From an uncultured Isoptericola sp. (GTDB taxonomy: Bacteria > Actinomycetota > Actinomycetes > Actinomycetales > Cellulomonadaceae), in assembly GCA_947497265.1 (NCBI GenBank), contig CANMFP010000004.1, positions 62,001-126,000 of the forward strand: a stretch of 64,000 nucleotides of DNA. The letters are read 5' to 3'. How positions within the stretch are numbered: the stretch's first letter is position 1; each line of letters begins with the position of its first letter. Of this stretch, positions 61,839-64,000 are shown piece after piece. The notes below the pieces were generated by a model. The model was not told the origin of the DNA and searched no databases. It saw only the letters and a list, made by a program, of their open reading frames with translations. The translations under genes and the position numbers were made by a program.

Positions 61839-62534
61839 TCAGAAGAGGCGGGAGTCCGCGTCGTCGACGCCGCGCATCGCGTCGTAGTCGAGGAGGAGGC
61901 AGCCGATCCCCCGGTCGGTCGCGAGGACCCGGGCCTGCGGCTTGATCTCCTGCGCCGCGAAGACGCCCCGTACCGGGGCCAGCAGGGGGTCCCGGTTGAG
62001 CAGGTCCAGGTAGCGCGTGAGCTGTTCGACGCCGTCGATCTCGCCCCGGCGCTTGATCTCGATCGCTACCGTCCCGCCCTCGGCGTCCTTGGCGAGGATG
62101 TCGACCGGACCGATCGCCGTCATGTACTCGCGGCGGACCAGCGTGTGGCCCGTGCCGAGGAGCTCGATCTGGGCGGCGAGCAGCTCCTGGAGATGCGCCT
62201 CGACGCCGTCCTTCACCAGGCCGGGGTCGACGCCCAGGTCGTGCGCCGAGTCGTGGTGCACCTCGTGCAGGTCGATCTCCAGGCGGTCGTCCGACTTCTG
62301 GTGCTGCACGGTCCACACGGCGGTCACGCCGCGGTCGGCCGCCTCCGCGTCCGGCTCCGAGACGGTCAGCGTGCAGGGCGGGCTCATCCAGTTCAACGGC
62401 TTGTACGACCCGCCGTCGGAGTGGAGCAGCACGCTCCCGTCGCTCTTGACGACGAGCAGGCGCGTGGCCTGCGGCAGGTGCGCGTTGAGTCGGCCGGTGT
62501 AACGAGCCGAGCAGCGGGCGACGACGAGTCGCAC
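61839..62534 (-). CDS. nucS: Mismatch endonuclease NucS/EndoMS
   Basis: A 231-residue nuclease that cuts both strands at mismatches, the non-canonical mismatch repair of actinobacteria. The N-terminal DNA-binding domain (about 1-115) is followed by a RecB-like nuclease: D145 (VDILAK), E159 and K161 (AIEIKRRGE), with the same 14 and 2 residue spacings as mycobacterial D160/E174/K176. The C-terminus ends DSRLF, which resembles a beta-clamp-binding tail (inference). GTG start. It lies 28 bases after the DUF2550 gene, a common arrangement downstream of atpC. Confidence 0.95.
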   Translation of the reverse strand: MRLVVARCSARYTGRLNAHLPQATRLLVVKSDGSVLLHSDGGSYKPLNWMSPPCTLTVSEPDAEAADRGVTAVWTVQHQKSDDRLEIDLHEVHHDSAHDLGVDPGLVKDGVEAHLQELLAAQIELLGTGHTLVRREYMTAIGPVDILAKDAEGGTVAIEIKRRGEIDGVEQLTRYLDLLNRDPLLAPVRGVFAAQEIKPQARVLATDRGIGCLLLDYDAMRGVDDADSRLF

Positions 62535-62562
62535 GGTCCCCCTTCGGGTGCGGTGTGGTCGG

Positions 62563-62979
62563 TCAGACGACGAGGCCGCGGCGGCCCGGAGGTGCGGACT
62601 CGAGCCACGACGCGAGACCGGCGTAGGCGCCCGAGGACATGGTCAGCTCGAAGTCGACACCGTCGTAGCGGCAGCGGACGAGGTACTGGTCGACCTGGCC
62701 CGCCTGGTCCAGCGGGGCGCGACCGGTCACGGTGAGCCGGTCGCGGTGCCAGGTGCGGGTCGGGCGCGGAGCGAGCGACCAGCAGCGCCACCAGTCGATC
62801 CGCCCGACGCCGTACTGGGCGATGCCGGCCGACCACGGCGCCTGGGGCCGCGCCGGCCGGGCGCCGCACGGGAAGGAACCCACGCGGCGCGAGAGCGTGC
62901 GCAGGCGTGATGCTCCGAGCACCAGCCCGAGGGCGAGCACCACCGCGACCGCGATGACGACCCCGAGCGTGTACCCCAC
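62563..62979 (-). CDS. DUF2550 membrane-anchored protein
   Basis: A 138-residue protein with one N-terminal span ([19 protein letters not shown]) and a cytoplasmic domain with [17 protein letters not shown], typical of DUF2550. Family members sit just downstream of atpC in many actinobacteria; function unknown. GTG 62979, 13 bases after atpC. Confidence 0.9.
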   Translation of the reverse strand: MGYTLGVVIAVAVVLALGLVLGASRLRTLSRRVGSFPCGARPARPQAPWSAGIAQYGVGRIDWWRCWSLAPRPTRTWHRDRLTVTGRAPLDQAGQVDQYLVRCRYDGVDFELTMSSGAYAGLASWLESAPPGRRGLVV

Positions 62980-62992
62980 CGTGCGGCCCGCC

Positions 62993-63280
62993 TCAGGCCA
63001 GCGAGCTCTCGCGGCCGGAGACCTCGGTGATCTGGTCGACGACGATCGTCACGACGTTCGCGTCCACCGAGACGAAGCCTCCGCTCACCTGCGCCTCGAC
63101 CGCGACCTGTCCAGGCGCGGTGGAGACCTTCACGGTGCCGGGTCGCAGCACGGCGAGCAGCGGCGTGTGGCCGGCGAGGATGCCGATCTGACCGTCGGCG
63201 GACGGGGCGCTGACCTCGCGCGCCGCGCCGGACCAGACCTTGCGGTCGGCTGCGACGAGGTCGACGTTCAGCTCTGCCAT
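62993..63280 (-). CDS. atpC: ATP synthase F1 epsilon subunit
   Basis: A 95-residue epsilon subunit of the F1 central stalk. It has the N-terminal beta-sandwich with GQIGILAGHTPLLAVLRPG and ends soon after the sandwich, so it lacks most of the long C-terminal helical hairpin of E. coli epsilon; short forms are usual in this phylum. It lies 97 bases after atpD. Confidence 0.94.
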   Translation of the reverse strand: MAELNVDLVAADRKVWSGAAREVSAPSADGQIGILAGHTPLLAVLRPGTVKVSTAPGQVAVEAQVSGGFVSVDANVVTIVVDQITEVSGRESSLA

Positions 63281-63314
63281 GTCGGGCTCCCGGGTTCTTC
63301 AGTCGAGGGTGGCA

Positions 63315-63354
63315 CGTCGTCCTGCCGACCCGTGACCGGGCCGGCAGGACGACG
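63315..63354. other. Strong intercistronic hairpin between atpD and atpC
   Basis: A perfect 13-base stem, CGTCGTCCTGCCG (63315-63327) and 63342-63354, extended past one mismatch by CCCG/CGGG around a TGAC loop. No T-tract follows on the minus strand. It may attenuate or stabilise the transcript between the two genes. Confidence 0.75.
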
Positions 63355-63377
63355 CGGGGGCGTCCGAGGACGAGGGC

Positions 63378-64000
<623 letters not shown>

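Overview
This window comes from a high-GC actinobacterium. Third codon positions are almost all G or C, GTG starts are common, and ATGA/GTGA stop-start overlaps are frequent. The gene set (GlgE maltosyltransferase pathway, NucS mismatch endonuclease, DUF2550 next to atpC, class Ib nrdHIEF, hemicellulose-oligosaccharide loci) fits a Cellulomonas-like member of the Micrococcales; that placement is inference from gene content. No tRNA, rRNA, CRISPR array, prophage or insertion sequence was recognised.

Layout. 1-5.0 kb: the end of narI, then narK and a tightly coupled molybdenum-cofactor series (moeA, mobA, a DUF6457-type small protein, moaA, moaD), presumably serving nitrate reductase. 5.0-7.9 kb (minus): etfB-etfA-moeB, the last a ThiF-rhodanese fusion. 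8.1-18.6 kb (plus): glgX, an FAD dehydrogenase, then glgE-treS-mak, with a truncated AbiEi-like gene (minus) bracketed by two related 75-bp palindromic elements between the FAD dehydrogenase and glgE. 18.6-28.7 kb (minus): a galactomannan/mannooligosaccharide locus (LacI regulator, ABC binding protein and two permeases, GH2 beta-mannosidase, GH113 mannanase-like enzyme, GH36 alpha-galactosidase) lying between mak and glgB. 28.8-31 kb: glgB. 31-38.3 kb: a thioredoxin-fold/TPR protein, a lipoprotein and a two-span membrane protein of unknown function, a DivIVA-like coiled-coil protein, two alpha/beta hydrolases and a small zinc-finger protein. 38.4-43.5 kb: an FKBP lipoprotein and nrdHIEF, with two NrdR boxes upstream of nrdH. 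44-60.5 kb: a xyloglucan-oligosaccharide-type locus (GH1, GH31 alpha-xylosidase, GH42 beta-galactosidase, GH95 alpha-fucosidase, LacI regulator, ABC permeases and binding protein, GH3) whose intergenic regions carry three operators of the GTCGAAGCGCTTCGAC type. 60.5-64 kb (minus): nagA, nucS, a DUF2550 gene, atpC and the end of atpD.

How the parts work together. The two sugar loci each pair a lipoprotein binding protein and two permeases with intracellular exo-glycosidases that lack signal peptides, under a local LacI repressor. Neither encodes an ABC ATPase, so a shared MsiK/UgpC-type ATPase elsewhere is expected. The released hexoses can feed the GlgE/TreS/Mak/GlgB/GlgX glycogen-trehalose network that surrounds the mannan locus. 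The most unusual features are the palindrome-bracketed AbiEi-like gene, the operator architecture, a GH3 enzyme with extra domains, a codon-atypical insert in moeA and a strong hairpin between atpD and atpC.
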